Shown here in pieces: positions 17,506 through 26,246 of a stretch of 64,000 nt of DNA (the stretch's first letter is position 1; the number at the start of each line of letters is the position of its first letter). The translations under genes and the position numbers were made by a program. Origin of the DNA: Nonomuraea corallina (GTDB lineage Bacteria > Actinomycetota > Actinomycetes > Streptosporangiales > Streptosporangiaceae); NCBI RefSeq assembly GCF_027620315.1, contig NZ_JAPNNL010000010.1:16002-80001 (forward strand). Reading direction: 5' to 3'. The notes beneath the pieces were generated by a model that ran no database searches, had not been told where the DNA came from, and was given only the letters and a program-made list of their open reading frames with translations.

Positions 17506-17531
17506 TTCTGTTCAGCAGAAAATGATTCTGC
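17506..17531. promoter_or_regulatory. Probable IclR operator upstream of the class II aldolase
   Basis: CAGAA-AATGA-TTCTG (17516-17530) fits the shared pattern YAGAR-N5-YTCTG. A second overlapping dyad, TTCTG-TTCAG-CAGAA (17506-17520), extends it. About 98 bp upstream of the aldolase GTG on the minus strand. Confidence 0.6.
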
Positions 17532-17768
17532 CGTGCTGAGGTCGCCCGGTCAATGCGGGGATTGACCCGCCGATCGACTCGCCCTACCTTCTGAGCGAGC
17601 GATAAGTAAGTCCCGCTCCACCCGGCGGTCTCCACGTCACCGAGCCGCCCGGACACCCCGGCGAGTCCCGGTCGGCGCCCATGCGATGCACTGGACGGTG
17701 ACCCCGGACCCTCACCCCTGCACGACCACGACGACGCCCCGCCCCAGCCCTCGACGCAAGAAAACTAC

Positions 17769-17794
17769 TCTGGACAGCAGAATTGTATTCTGCT
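17769..17794. promoter_or_regulatory. Probable IclR operator upstream of the importer
   Basis: AGCAGAATTGTATTCTGCT (17776-17794) is a perfect dyad with 8-bp arms and contains CAGAA-N5-TTCTG. It is preceded by CTCTGGACAG, repeating the extended layout of the site at 17506. About 70 bp upstream of the importer ATG. Confidence 0.65.
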
Positions 17795-17864
17795 AGCCTC
17801 CCGCAACCGAAACAATCAGGCATCCGAGCACCTTCGGCTTTCCTGAGACAGGAGAAGGACTCAC

Positions 17865-18896
17865 ATGGCGAATCCTCGAGGCGACGCTCTGCGCATTTCC
17901 CGCCTGAGCAGGCGCGAAGTCCTCCGCGTCGGAGCAGCGATCGGCGGTGTCGCCCTGCTGTCCGCATGCGGCTCATCCAACGAGACGTCGACCACGAGCG
18001 CCGGGAGCGGGAACTTCGGCGGCCAGGCCGCGATCTCCGGACTGGACACGATCGTCTCCGCGGCGCCTTACGTGATCGCCGCCCAGGAGTTCTACACCCA
18101 GCACCAGTTGTCCATCTCCAACGTCCACCTCTCCGGCGGCACGGAGACGATCCGGGCCATCCGCGGAGGGTCGGGTTTCGGGTCGGCCGCGACGATCTCC
18201 ACCGTTCTCGCCTACCAGGGCGGCGCCAAGGACCTGCGCATCGTCGGCGGCGGGTTCAACGCCGCCTCCGTCGTCTTCGTCGGACTCCCCGACACCACGA
18301 TCACCTCGCCGGAGGACCTCAAGGGCAAGAAGATCGGGATCGCCGGGACCGGCAGCCCGGTGGAGTTCTTCGCCAACCTCGCCATCACGAAGGGCGGGCT
18401 CAAGCCCGGCGCCGACGCCGAGGTCGTGAGCGTGGGCGACTACGCCTCGGTCTGGCCGTCCGTCGAAAAGGGCATCGTCGACCTCGGCGCGCTCGTCCCC
18501 CCGACGTCCAGCAAGCTCATCACGACCGGCGCCGGCAAGGTCGCGATCACCGCGGCCGAGCTCCACCCGGGGTGGGCCGACGTCTGCGTCTGCGTGACCG
18601 AGAAGACGCTCAACGCCGACCGCGACGGCCTGCGCCGCTGGATGGAGTCCGTACGCGCGGCCCTCACGCTGATCATCGACGACGTCGAGCGCGCCGCGTC
18701 GATCTGGGGACCCGCGCTGAAACTCGACGCGGCCGTCGCACAGGAGGCCCTCGGCTCCGTCCCCAAGGAGGCATGGAAGGTCGACATCGACGAGGCGGGC
18801 GTCCGTTCGGCGGCCGAGGCGGCGGTGAGCCTCGGCCTGACGAAGCAGTCGGACGTGTCCGGGCTGCTCGACACGAGCCTGCTGGAGAGCCTGTGA
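17865..18896 (+). CDS. NitT/TauT-type ABC transporter substrate-binding lipoprotein
   Basis: 343 residues. Twin-arginine signal (SRREVLRVG) and lipobox LLSAC with Cys35. The body is an NMT1/THI5-like periplasmic fold as in SsuA/TauA (ISGLDTIVSAAPYVIAAQEF, LKGKKIGIAGTGSPVEFFA). It heads a four-gene importer operon inside an aromatic-acid cluster. The phthalate importer PatDABC of Rhodococcus is a comparable ABC system, so an aromatic carboxylate such as phthalate is the most likely ligand, by context. ATG 17865 has AGGAGAAGG upstream. The stop overlaps the next start (GTGA). Confidence 0.88.
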   Translation: MANPRGDALRISRLSRREVLRVGAAIGGVALLSACGSSNETSTTSAGSGNFGGQAAISGLDTIVSAAPYVIAAQEFYTQHQLSISNVHLSGGTETIRAIRGGSGFGSAATISTVLAYQGGAKDLRIVGGGFNAASVVFVGLPDTTITSPEDLKGKKIGIAGTGSPVEFFANLAITKGGLKPGADAEVVSVGDYASVWPSVEKGIVDLGALVPPTSSKLITTGAGKVAITAAELHPGWADVCVCVTEKTLNADRDGLRRWMESVRAALTLIIDDVERAASIWGPALKLDAAVAQEALGSVPKEAWKVDIDEAGVRSAAEAAVSLGLTKQSDVSGLLDTSLLESL

Positions 18897-19693
18897 CCAC
18901 CTCCACCGAGGCGGTGCTCGAGTTCGAGGACACGGCTCTCACGTACCGGACCGCCAGCGGGACCATCGAGGCGCTCGTCGGCGTCACCGCCGCCGTGCCG
19001 AAAGGCCGCTTCGTCTCGGTGATCGGGCCGAGCGGGTGCGGGAAGAGCACGCTGCTCGACATCGCCGGCGGGTTGCTGGCCCCCACGTCGGGCTCGGCCC
19101 GGCTGAACGGGGAGGAGATCCGCGGGCCGCGCCGGACGACGGCGATGGTCTTCCAGGAAGCCGCCCTCCTGCCCTGGCGTACGGTACGGGACAACATCGC
19201 CTTCGGGCTGGAGGCCGCGGGCGTCCCGAAGAAGCGGCGACGCGACCGCGCGGACTCGCTGATCAACCTGGTCGGGCTCGACGGGTTCGGGGACAAGCAC
19301 CCGGGAGATCTGTCCGGCGGGATGCGGCAACGGGTCGCGATCGCCCGCGCCCTGGCGGTGGACCCGGAGATCCTGCTCATGGACGAACCGTTCGGCGCCC
19401 TCGACCAGCAGACGCGCATGATGATGGGCACCGAGCTCACCAAGATCTGGGAACGGATCCGCTGCAGCGTCCTGTTCGTGACGCACGACATCCCCGAGGC
19501 GATCGCGCTGTCCGACGAGGTCTGGGTGATGTCGCAGCGCCCGGCGCGCATCAAGGAGCGCGTGGTGATCGACATCCCGCGCCCGCGAGGGGCCGACCTT
19601 CCGCTCGATCCGCGGTTCCAGGAGCTCAACGGCGTGATCTGGAAACTGCTGCGCGACGAGGCCAACCGGCAACTCGTGGGGAGCGCGGATTGA
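18893..19693 (+). CDS. NitT/TauT-type ABC transporter ATP-binding protein
   Basis: 266 residues, SsuB/TauB-like. Walker A GPSGCGKST (about 45-53), Q-loop MVFQEAALLPW, signature LSGGMRQR, Walker B LLMDEPFGALD and the switch His in VTHDIPEAI are intact. GTG 18893 overlaps the TGA of the binding protein. A longer frame open from 17783 is the out-of-frame shadow of that gene. The stop overlaps the TTG start of the next gene, so the operon is fully coupled. Confidence 0.92.
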   Translation: MTTSTEAVLEFEDTALTYRTASGTIEALVGVTAAVPKGRFVSVIGPSGCGKSTLLDIAGGLLAPTSGSARLNGEEIRGPRRTTAMVFQEAALLPWRTVRDNIAFGLEAAGVPKKRRRDRADSLINLVGLDGFGDKHPGDLSGGMRQRVAIARALAVDPEILLMDEPFGALDQQTRMMMGTELTKIWERIRCSVLFVTHDIPEAIALSDEVWVMSQRPARIKERVVIDIPRPRGADLPLDPRFQELNGVIWKLLRDEANRQLVGSAD

Positions 19694-20484
19694 GCGCCAC
19701 GCTCAGGGCGCGGCGAAGCCGGCCTCCCCGCGCCGGCTGGCAGGTGCCGGCCACGCAGGCCGCGCTCGTCGTCGGGTTCTTCGCGCTCTGGGAGGCCGGG
19801 GCCGCGTCGGGCCTGCTCGACCCGCTGACCTGGTCGCGCCCTTCGGTCATCGTGACGGAGCTCGCCGACCTCATCGGCACTCCTGAGACGGTCAACGACC
19901 TCGCGGCCACGCTGACGACGCTCGCCGCGGGCTTCCTGATCGGGGCGAGCGTCGGCGTCGGCATCGGCATCGCGGTCGCCCGGCTCCGGCGCGTCCAGGC
20001 GGTCGTCAGCACCTATCTCGTCGCGCTCCAGTCCGTCCCGCTGCTCGTCTTCTATCCCGTACTGCTGACGATCTTCGGGCTCAACCGAGGTCCGACAGTC
20101 ATCGTCGTGGCGGCCGTGACCATGGTTCCCGTCGCGCTCAACACCACGGCCGGGCTCGGCGCGATCCCGCGCGGGCTGCAGCGCCTGGCCACGTCCCTGA
20201 TGCTCAGCCGGAGCGCCGCGTACCGGAAGGTGTTCCTGCCCGCGGCGATCCCCCTGATCTTCCCCGGGCTGCGGGTCGGGTTCCTCGCGGCGCTGGTGAC
20301 CACGATCGGCATGGAGTTCATCGTGGCGAGCGCCGGGCTCGGGTACCGGGTGGGGCAGAGTTACCACACCTTCGCGGTGGACCGCATGTACGCCAACATC
20401 GTCGTGGTGTGCGTCCTGGCGATCCTGGTCAACCTGGTTCTCACGCGCATCGAACGATCTCTCCGCCGGGACGTGACGACATGA
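19690..20484 (+). CDS. NitT/TauT-type ABC transporter permease
   Basis: 264 residues with about six membrane helices; BPD_transp_1 fold of SsuC/TauC type. The EAA-loop region is GLQRLATSLMLSRSAAYRKVFLPAAIP. The start is most likely TTG 19690, overlapping the upstream TGA (TTGA); no ATG or GTG is available before the first helix. The protein then begins with a basic stretch (RARRSRPPRAG) ahead of helix one. It pairs with the second permease at 20481, so the channel is probably a heterodimer, unlike the homodimeric SsuC. Confidence 0.9.
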   Translation: MSATLRARRSRPPRAGWQVPATQAALVVGFFALWEAGAASGLLDPLTWSRPSVIVTELADLIGTPETVNDLAATLTTLAAGFLIGASVGVGIGIAVARLRRVQAVVSTYLVALQSVPLLVFYPVLLTIFGLNRGPTVIVVAAVTMVPVALNTTAGLGAIPRGLQRLATSLMLSRSAAYRKVFLPAAIPLIFPGLRVGFLAALVTTIGMEFIVASAGLGYRVGQSYHTFAVDRMYANIVVVCVLAILVNLVLTRIERSLRRDVTT

Positions 20485-21272
20485 CCGTGGCATCGAAGCA
20501 GGAAACGCGAGTCCGCGGCGGGCAGGCGGACGCTCCCGGCCGGGGCCGGCCTCCGGCCGCCCTCCTCCACCTCGCCGGGCTGGCACTGATCATCCTGGCC
20601 TGGCAGCTCCTGTCGCTCCTGTCGAGCCATCTCGGCGCGCCTCTGGCCACGATCGAGGCGCTGGGGCGGGGGTTCGCGGACGGCTGGCTCGCCGAGGCCA
20701 CCGCCGACACCCTGCTGCACGTCGCCGGCGGGTTCGGACTCGCCCTCGCGGTGGGGGTGCCGGTCGGCTACGCCATCGCGGTCAACGACTTCGCCTACCG
20801 CGTGTTCGACCCGCTCGTGCAGGCGTACGGGAGCATCCCGCGGATCGTCTTCCTGCCGATCCTGCTGACCCTGTTCGGCGCGGGCGGAGCGGCCAAGATG
20901 TCGATGGGCTTCCTGGCCGCGGTCTTCCCGATCCTCGTCAACGTGATCGCGGGCGTGCGGACGACGCCGCAGGCACTCGTCCGGCTCGGGCGCAGCGTGG
21001 AGCTGAGGCCCTGGGCGATGGCCGTGAAGATCAGGATGCGCTGGGCGTTGCCGCTCCTCCTCGTCGGCATGCGCCTGGGCTTCGGCATCGCGTTCGTCTC
21101 GGTCGTCATCTCCGAGTACTTCGGTTCGACCGGCGGCCTCGGCGTGGAGCTCAGCGCGGCGTACGCGGCGCTGGAACCGGCGCGGCTCTTCGCGATCGTC
21201 CTGGTGACGGTCATCGTGGCGGCCGTGGTGAACACGGTGCTGCTGCGGGTCGACCGGCGCCTGAGCGGCTAG
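20481..21272 (+). CDS. NitT/TauT-type ABC transporter permease (second)
   Basis: 263 residues, about six helices, SsuC-like. The loop between helices carries LVRLGRSVELRPWAMAVKIRMRWALP, the expected EAA position. ATG 20481 overlaps the preceding TGA (ATGA). Two distinct permeases in one NitT-type operon suggest a heterodimeric channel. The last four bases overlap the convergent TetR gene. Confidence 0.9.
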   Translation: MTVASKQETRVRGGQADAPGRGRPPAALLHLAGLALIILAWQLLSLLSSHLGAPLATIEALGRGFADGWLAEATADTLLHVAGGFGLALAVGVPVGYAIAVNDFAYRVFDPLVQAYGSIPRIVFLPILLTLFGAGGAAKMSMGFLAAVFPILVNVIAGVRTTPQALVRLGRSVELRPWAMAVKIRMRWALPLLLVGMRLGFGIAFVSVVISEYFGSTGGLGVELSAAYAALEPARLFAIVLVTVIVAAVVNTVLLRVDRRLSG

Positions 21273-21958
21273 CCGACCGGAGAGGCTCCGCCAGGGTGTC
21301 CGAGGCCGGTACGCGACGCCGGGCCCCGGACACCCACGGTCGTCAGCGCGATGTCCACGTAGCGCCCGGCGATCTCCTCCGGTCGCAGCGGGCCGCCGTC
21401 GTGGTACCACTTGGCGATCGCCTGGCACATGCCCAGCAGCGCCCTGGCCGTCTCGGCGGGCAGGGTCACGGCGAACACCCCGCGATCCACCCCGTCCTCG
21501 ATGATCTCGGTGAGCAGCGTCTCCAGCTTCTTGCGCGTCGCCGCGTAGTGCCTGCGGTTGTCCGGCTGGAGATAGCGCAGCTCGGAGTCCAGCGCGGCCA
21601 GCCGGACGCGATGGGTCATGTGCAGCACGACCGCCTCGACGACGTTGGCCAGCCGCGCCTCGGGGTCGTCGCCGCCCTCCCCGGCCGCCGCGTCGGCCCG
21701 CCAGATCACGTCGTTGGTCGCGGTCTCCAGCAGCGCCACGAGCACGGCTTCCTTGTTCTCATGGTGGTAGTAGAGCGCCGGCACGGTCACCCCGACCCGT
21801 CGCGCGATGTCGCGGACGGTGGTGCCGTGGAAGCCGTGCTCGTAGAACGCCTCCAGCGCGTGCGTCAGGATGGGCGACAGCTTGACCGGCTCGTAGTGCC
21901 GCCAGTCGCCGCGCGACGGCACGTCCGGCGGCGCCTCGTTGCTCTTCTTCACCATCAC
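21269..21958 (-). CDS. TetR-family transcriptional regulator
   Basis: 229-230 residues (GTG 21958 or ATG 21955). The TetR_N domain is at about 28-75 (ILTHALEAFYEHGFHGTTVRDIARRVGVTVPALYYHHENKEAVL), and the C-terminal half resembles the KstR2/PaaR-type ligand domain that often binds acyl-CoA esters. Candidate targets are the AGCGA-type palindromes at 22984-22995 (before the SDR) and 13625-13640 (before the hydrolase), which are typical in form for TetR sites near acyl-CoA metabolism. Convergent with the importer operon. Confidence 0.87.
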   Translation of the reverse strand: MMVKKSNEAPPDVPSRGDWRHYEPVKLSPILTHALEAFYEHGFHGTTVRDIARRVGVTVPALYYHHENKEAVLVALLETATNDVIWRADAAAGEGGDDPEARLANVVEAVVLHMTHRVRLAALDSELRYLQPDNRRHYAATRKKLETLLTEIIEDGVDRGVFAVTLPAETARALLGMCQAIAKWYHDGGPLRPEEIAGRYVDIALTTVGVRGPASRTGLGHPGGASPVG

Positions 21959-22079
21959 AGCCTGCCGAGGGAACTGTCGCCCTTCGGACGAAGGGAGTAT
22001 CGGGAGCGGTAGGCCGTCAAGGCCGGGAGACAGACTTTCTCATCGACCGTCACGGCTGGCAAACCGCGGCTCACCGCCG

Positions 22080-22820
22080 TCACGCCCGATGCAGTTGCCC
22101 GCCCGGCCTGGTGACGACCAGCTCGGGGACGACCGCGTTGACCGACAGCCGGGTGACGCTCATCGCGAGCTCGGCGATGTCGGACGTGCTGATCATCGTG
22201 GCCGGGTCGACCTCGTCGCGGACCCCCTCGGTCATGTCGGTGTCGACGTAGCCGGGGCTGATGACCGTGGCGGACACTCCCGACGCCGAGGCCTCCGCGT
22301 TGACCGACCGGCACAGCGCTCCCAGCGCGGCCTTGCTGGCCCCGTACGCGGCCAGGCCGGGGCTGGGGTAGATCCCGGTGATCGAGGCCAGCGCGACGAT
22401 CTTCGCGCCGCGCCCCGGATTCGCCGCCGCGCCCTTGCGCAGCAGGGGCAACAGAGCCTGTACGAGCGCGTACGGGGCGCGGACGTTGACCGCGAACACC
22501 TTGTCGAAGCGTCGCAGCGGCACCTCCTCGATCGGCCCGGCCGTCCCGATCCCGGCTCCGAGCACGAGCACGTCGAGCCGGTCGCACCTCTCCTGGCACA
22601 CCTCGATCAGCCGCCGCACGTCCTCCTCCGCGGCCAGATCGACCTGCTCGGCGTGCACCCGCGCCCCGGTCGAGGCCAGTCTCCGCCCGGCGTCGGCGAC
22701 CGTCCCGGCCCGGCGGGCGCACACGATCAGGTCGTAGCCCGCTTCCGCGAGCCGGTGGGCGATGGCGAAGCCGATGCCCCGTGAGGCGCCGGTCACCAGG
22801 GCGGTCGGGCGACCGGTCAC
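22080..22820 (-). CDS. SDR family oxidoreductase
   Basis: 246 residues, classical short-chain dehydrogenase. Cofactor motif TGASRGIG near 10-17, NAG-equivalent region VLGAGIG, and catalytic YGASK. GTG 22820 is chosen because it places the Rossmann motif at the normal distance and follows a GGAAGGAAC sequence; the open frame to 22982 only adds an atypical Arg/Pro-rich stretch. Lies between TetR and IclR genes of the aromatic cluster, with a perfect 12-bp palindrome about 165 bp upstream. Substrate unknown. Confidence 0.87.
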   Translation of the reverse strand: MTGRPTALVTGASRGIGFAIAHRLAEAGYDLIVCARRAGTVADAGRRLASTGARVHAEQVDLAAEEDVRRLIEVCQERCDRLDVLVLGAGIGTAGPIEEVPLRRFDKVFAVNVRAPYALVQALLPLLRKGAAANPGRGAKIVALASITGIYPSPGLAAYGASKAALGALCRSVNAEASASGVSATVISPGYVDTDMTEGVRDEVDPATMISTSDIAELAMSVTRLSVNAVVPELVVTRPGGQLHRA

Positions 22821-22983
22821 GGGACGTTCCTTCCTGGAAGGCGCGCAGTCCGGCGCCCGTCCCCTCCGGGACCGCGGACCCACGGACGAACTCGGCCGGT
22901 CCGGCGACGTGCGGTTCCGTGGCAGGGTCAGCGGGCAATCGGCACCTCCGGCCGGGCGGGGGCCGCGACGGCCCTCCAGCACT

Positions 22984-22995
22984 TAGCGATCGCTA
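22984..22995. promoter_or_regulatory. Palindromic TetR-type operator
   Basis: TAGCGATCGCTA is a perfect 12-bp palindrome between the SDR and IclR genes. Related sequences lie at 13625-13640 and, less clearly, near 17591-17605 (CTGAGCGAGCGATAA). Confidence 0.55.
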
Positions 22996-23064
22996 GCTTA
23001 TGCCCTCAGGGAACACCCGTTCAAGGAGTCGCAAAGCACGGACGGGCCCGATCTCCCGGCGCGG

Positions 23065-23850
23065 TCAGACGAGCTCGGCGCTCAGCTCCTCGGCGGCGTT
23101 CTTCAGCGACTGCGCGATCTCCTTCTTCAGCGGCGCGGTCATCCGGTAGGTCGGCACCGAGACGTTGAGACAGAAAAGGGTGCCGCTCGGGCTCTCGATC
23201 GCGACCGCGACCGAGGCGACGCCCTCCTCGCTCTCCTCCTGGCTCGTCGCGTAGCCCCGCCGCCTGGCCTGCTCGACCGCGGTCTCCAGCTCGTCCCTCG
23301 TCACGATGGTGTTCCTGGTGACCGGCTCCAGGGCCTCGTCCGGGTAGAGCTCGCGCAGATCCTCGACCGGCAGGCGGCTCAGCATGGCCTTTCCGCTGGA
23401 GGTGGCGTGGGCGGGGACCACCATGCCCGCCCGCGAGCTGACCCGTACCGCGCGCGTGCTCTCCACGGCGTCGAGGAAGTTGACGCTGTGCCCTTCGAGC
23501 CGGGCCAGGTGCACCGTCTCACCGAACTCCTTGTTGAGCCGTTCCAGCACCGGGCGCACGCGCGTACGGACGTCGACGTGGCGCACGATCGCCGAGGCCA
23601 CCGAGCTCAGCGCGGGCCCGGGCTCGTAGGCGCGGGTCGCGGGGTTCTGCCGCACGAACCCGCGGTACTGCAGCATCGCGAGCAGCCGGTGCGCGGTCGA
23701 CGACGCCACCCCGAGATGCGTGCTCGCGTCGGTCAGCCGGATCTGACGGTGGTCGCGGAACCACAGGAGGAGCCGCAGCGCGTTGTCCACGGACTCGATG
23801 GGATATTGCGGGGTTCCCTTGGGCCGCCCCGGCTGCTGCTTGTCCGCCAT
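23065..23850 (-). CDS. IclR-family transcriptional regulator, probable regulator of the aromatic operons
   Basis: 261 residues. N-terminal winged helix at about 15-80 (IESVDNALRLLLWFRDHRQIRLTDASTHLGVASSTAHRLLAML), then the IclR effector domain (TVHLARLEGHSVNFLDAVES, PAHATSSGKAML, EEGVASVAVAI). IclR proteins control many aromatic-acid operons (PcaR, PobR and the phthalate regulators PhtR/PadR). It is divergent from the Rieske dioxygenase operon, and the 400-bp gap between them holds two dyads of the type also found before the aldolase and importer genes. Confidence 0.9.
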   Translation of the reverse strand: MADKQQPGRPKGTPQYPIESVDNALRLLLWFRDHRQIRLTDASTHLGVASSTAHRLLAMLQYRGFVRQNPATRAYEPGPALSSVASAIVRHVDVRTRVRPVLERLNKEFGETVHLARLEGHSVNFLDAVESTRAVRVSSRAGMVVPAHATSSGKAMLSRLPVEDLRELYPDEALEPVTRNTIVTRDELETAVEQARRRGYATSQEESEEGVASVAVAIESPSGTLFCLNVSVPTYRMTAPLKKEIAQSLKNAAEELSAELV

Positions 23851-24067
23851 TCGTCGTCCGGGGGCGCGGTGCTCTGACGAGCCGTTTCCCCCGCCCTCCT
23901 CTCACGTGTGTGCGGTCCTCCCACACACGGCTTGTCCATGAACGTGTCGTGCAGCATCCCGATGCGAAAAGCCGCCGCTCCCCGCCACGGCGTCAGGCCG
24001 AGAACCTCGTCGCCTCACGGCCGCGGGGGTCCGCCCGGAGCCCGACGGCCCGCCCGATTCTCATGTG

Positions 24068-24082
24068 CAGAGGATATCTCTG
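24068..24082. promoter_or_regulatory. Probable IclR operator, distal
   Basis: CAGAG-GATAT-CTCTG, a perfect 5-bp-arm dyad fitting YAGAR-N5-YTCTG, in the IclR-dioxygenase gap. It starts 136 bp before the second site, close to 13 helical turns. Confidence 0.55.
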
Positions 24083-24203
24083 AAGCCGGAACCGGCGCGG
24101 CGCTTCCCGGCGATCACACCTGATCGCGATCCGCCCGCACAGGGGTCGCGCGGCCGGCCCGCCCCGAAGTTCGCGGCATCGCTTGCCGATCTGCTCTTAC
24201 CTG

Positions 24204-24218
24204 TAGAGAATGCCTCTG
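24204..24218. promoter_or_regulatory. Probable IclR operator, dioxygenase-proximal
   Basis: TAGAG-AATGC-CTCTG fits the same pattern with one arm mismatch. It ends 34 bp before the dioxygenase ATG. Apart from these two sites, the 400-bp region 23851-24252 shows no gene. Confidence 0.55.
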
Positions 24219-24252
24219 ATAGACAGAACTAGGAAGCTGAGGCTCATGCGGC

Positions 24253-25659
24253 ATGCTTGATCATGGAACCGTCCTCGACGACGTCAGACGCGGGATGACC
24301 CCCGCCCACATCTACAACGACCGCGAGATCTTCGACCTGGAGAGGGAGCGGCTGTTCAGCAGGGCGTGGATGTTCGTGGGACACGAGTCGGAGGTGCCCG
24401 AGCCCGGCGACTACGTGGTGCGCCGCGTGCTGGAGGACTCCTTCATCGTCGCCCGGGGGAACGACGGCGAAGTCAGGGTCATGTTCAACATGTGCCTGCA
24501 CCGGGGCATGCAGGTGTGCCGCGCGGAGATGGGCAACGCCACCCACTTCCGATGCCCGTACCACGGCTGGTCCTACCGCAACGACGGGCGGATCGTCGGC
24601 CTGCCCTTCCACCAGGAGGCGTACGGCGGGGAGGCGGGCTTCCGCCGCAAGGGCCAGACTCTGCTGCCCGCGCCCGCGCTCGACACCTACAACGGCCTGA
24701 TCTTCATCAGCCTGGACCCCGACGCGCCGCCCCTCAGGGACTACCTCGGGGAATTCACGTTCTACCTGGACTACTACACCAAGCAGTCGGCGAGCGGCAT
24801 CGAGCTCAGAGGCCCGCAGCGCTGGCGCGTCAAGGCCAACTGGAAGATCGGCGCCGAGAACTTCGCCGGGGACATGTACCACACGCCGCAGACCCATGCC
24901 AGCGTGGTGGAGATCGGCCTCTTCCGCGAGCCCAAGGCGGAGAAGCGCAAGGACGGCTGCACCTACTGGGCCGGACGCGGCGGCGGCACCACCTACAAGC
25001 TGCCCCCGGGAACCCTCGACGAGCGGCTCCGGTACGTCGGCTACCCGGACGCCATGATCGAGCGGATGAAGGCGAACTGGTCGGCCGAGCAGCTGGCCGT
25101 GATCGGCGACAACGGCTTCATGGTCTCCGCGGCGTCGGTGTTCCCCAACCTCAGCTTCGTGCACAACTGGCCGAAGATCGAGGACTCCGACGACGTGCTC
25201 CCGTTCATCTCGATCCGCCAGTGGCAGCCGATCAGTGAGGACGAGACCGAGGTGCTGTCGTGGTTCGCCGTCGACAAGGAGGCGCCGGAGGAGTTCAAGG
25301 CCCTGTCCTACAAGGCCTACCTCATGTGCTTCGGCAGCACGGGGATGTTCGAGCAGGACGACGTGGAGAACTGGGTGTCGCTCACCACCACGGCCGCCGG
25401 CTCGATGGCGCGCCGCCTGCTGCTCAACAACCGGATGGGCCTGCGATCCGACGACAGCCCCGTGGTCCCCGCCCTGACGCCCGACGAGTTCGCAGGCCCC
25501 GGGGTGGCCAGGGTCGGCTACGGCGAGTACAACCAGCGGTTCCTGCTCAGGGACTGGGCCGACCACCTGGAACGGCCCGCCGTCCGCCACGCCCCCGTCG
25601 AGGTCGGCACGCCCGCCGCACCACGCCTCGGCGACGACCTCGCGGAGGCCGGCCGATGA
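24253..25659 (+). CDS. Rieske aromatic ring-hydroxylating dioxygenase, alpha subunit (phthalate 3,4-dioxygenase-like)
   Basis: 468 residues. The Rieske [2Fe-2S] ligands are C81, H83, C101 and H104 (CLHRGMQ, CPYHGW). The mononuclear iron site shows N203/D207-M-Y-H210 and H215 (ENFAGDMYHTPQTH), with the third ligand in MFEQDDVENW near 369. It adds both atoms of O2 to an aromatic ring, giving a cis-dihydrodiol. The gene order IclR, alpha, beta, dehydrogenase, ferredoxin, reductase matches mycobacterial phtR-Aa-Ab-B-Ac-Ad as I recall it; benzoate, biphenyl-type or other aromatic acids remain possible substrates. Confidence 0.9.
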   Translation: MLDHGTVLDDVRRGMTPAHIYNDREIFDLERERLFSRAWMFVGHESEVPEPGDYVVRRVLEDSFIVARGNDGEVRVMFNMCLHRGMQVCRAEMGNATHFRCPYHGWSYRNDGRIVGLPFHQEAYGGEAGFRRKGQTLLPAPALDTYNGLIFISLDPDAPPLRDYLGEFTFYLDYYTKQSASGIELRGPQRWRVKANWKIGAENFAGDMYHTPQTHASVVEIGLFREPKAEKRKDGCTYWAGRGGGTTYKLPPGTLDERLRYVGYPDAMIERMKANWSAEQLAVIGDNGFMVSAASVFPNLSFVHNWPKIEDSDDVLPFISIRQWQPISEDETEVLSWFAVDKEAPEEFKALSYKAYLMCFGSTGMFEQDDVENWVSLTTTAAGSMARRLLLNNRMGLRSDDSPVVPALTPDEFAGPGVARVGYGEYNQRFLLRDWADHLERPAVRHAPVEVGTPAAPRLGDDLAEAGR

Positions 25660-26246
25660 ACCCCCATCACGTCCGGGTCGACTCCCGCCGGTCGCCCCTC
25701 GGCGGGCACGCCTCGACCACGAGCCGCGTGGGCCCCACGCTCGCCTTCGACGACACCCGGCACCTCACCGCCCACCGATGGCTGGTCGACGAGGCCTACC
25801 TCCTCGACGAGCAGGACTACCCGGCCTGGCTGGACCTGCTGACCGAGGACATCCACTACTACATGCCGGTGAAGGTGACCACGGCTCTGGGCGCCGGGTA
25901 CGACACCGCCCCCGGCATGGCGCACTTCGACGAGAACAGATACTCCCTGCGCCAGCGCGTGGCCCGGTTCGCGACCGAGCACGCGTGGACCGAGGACCCG
26001 CCGTCCCGGGTCCGTCACTTCGTCACCAACGTACGGACCTTCGCCACCGACCGGGACGACGAACTCGTCGTCGAGTCCGCCGTGCTCCTGTTCCGCAGCC
26101 GCGGCGACGTCGGCGAGCCCGCGCTCGTCTCGGCGGGCCGCGAAGACCTCCTGCGACGGTGCGACGGCGAGTGGAAGCTGGCCCGCAGGCTGATCTCCGC
26201 CGACGAGTCGGTGATCCGCATGCAGAACCTGGCGATCTTCCTATGA
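25656..26246 (+). CDS. Aromatic ring-hydroxylating dioxygenase, beta subunit
   Basis: 196 residues with the small-subunit cystatin/SnoaL-like fold: AHRWLVDEAYLLDEQDYPAW, DIHYYMPV, and VRHFVTNVR followed by a C-terminal WKLARR strand. It has a structural role in the alpha3beta3 dioxygenase. ATG 25656 overlaps the alpha-subunit stop (ATGA). The first 35 residues are longer than usual and Arg/Ser-rich. The stop overlaps the ATG of the following small gene. Confidence 0.9.
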   Translation: MNPHHVRVDSRRSPLGGHASTTSRVGPTLAFDDTRHLTAHRWLVDEAYLLDEQDYPAWLDLLTEDIHYYMPVKVTTALGAGYDTAPGMAHFDENRYSLRQRVARFATEHAWTEDPPSRVRHFVTNVRTFATDRDDELVVESAVLLFRSRGDVGEPALVSAGREDLLRRCDGEWKLARRLISADESVIRMQNLAIFL

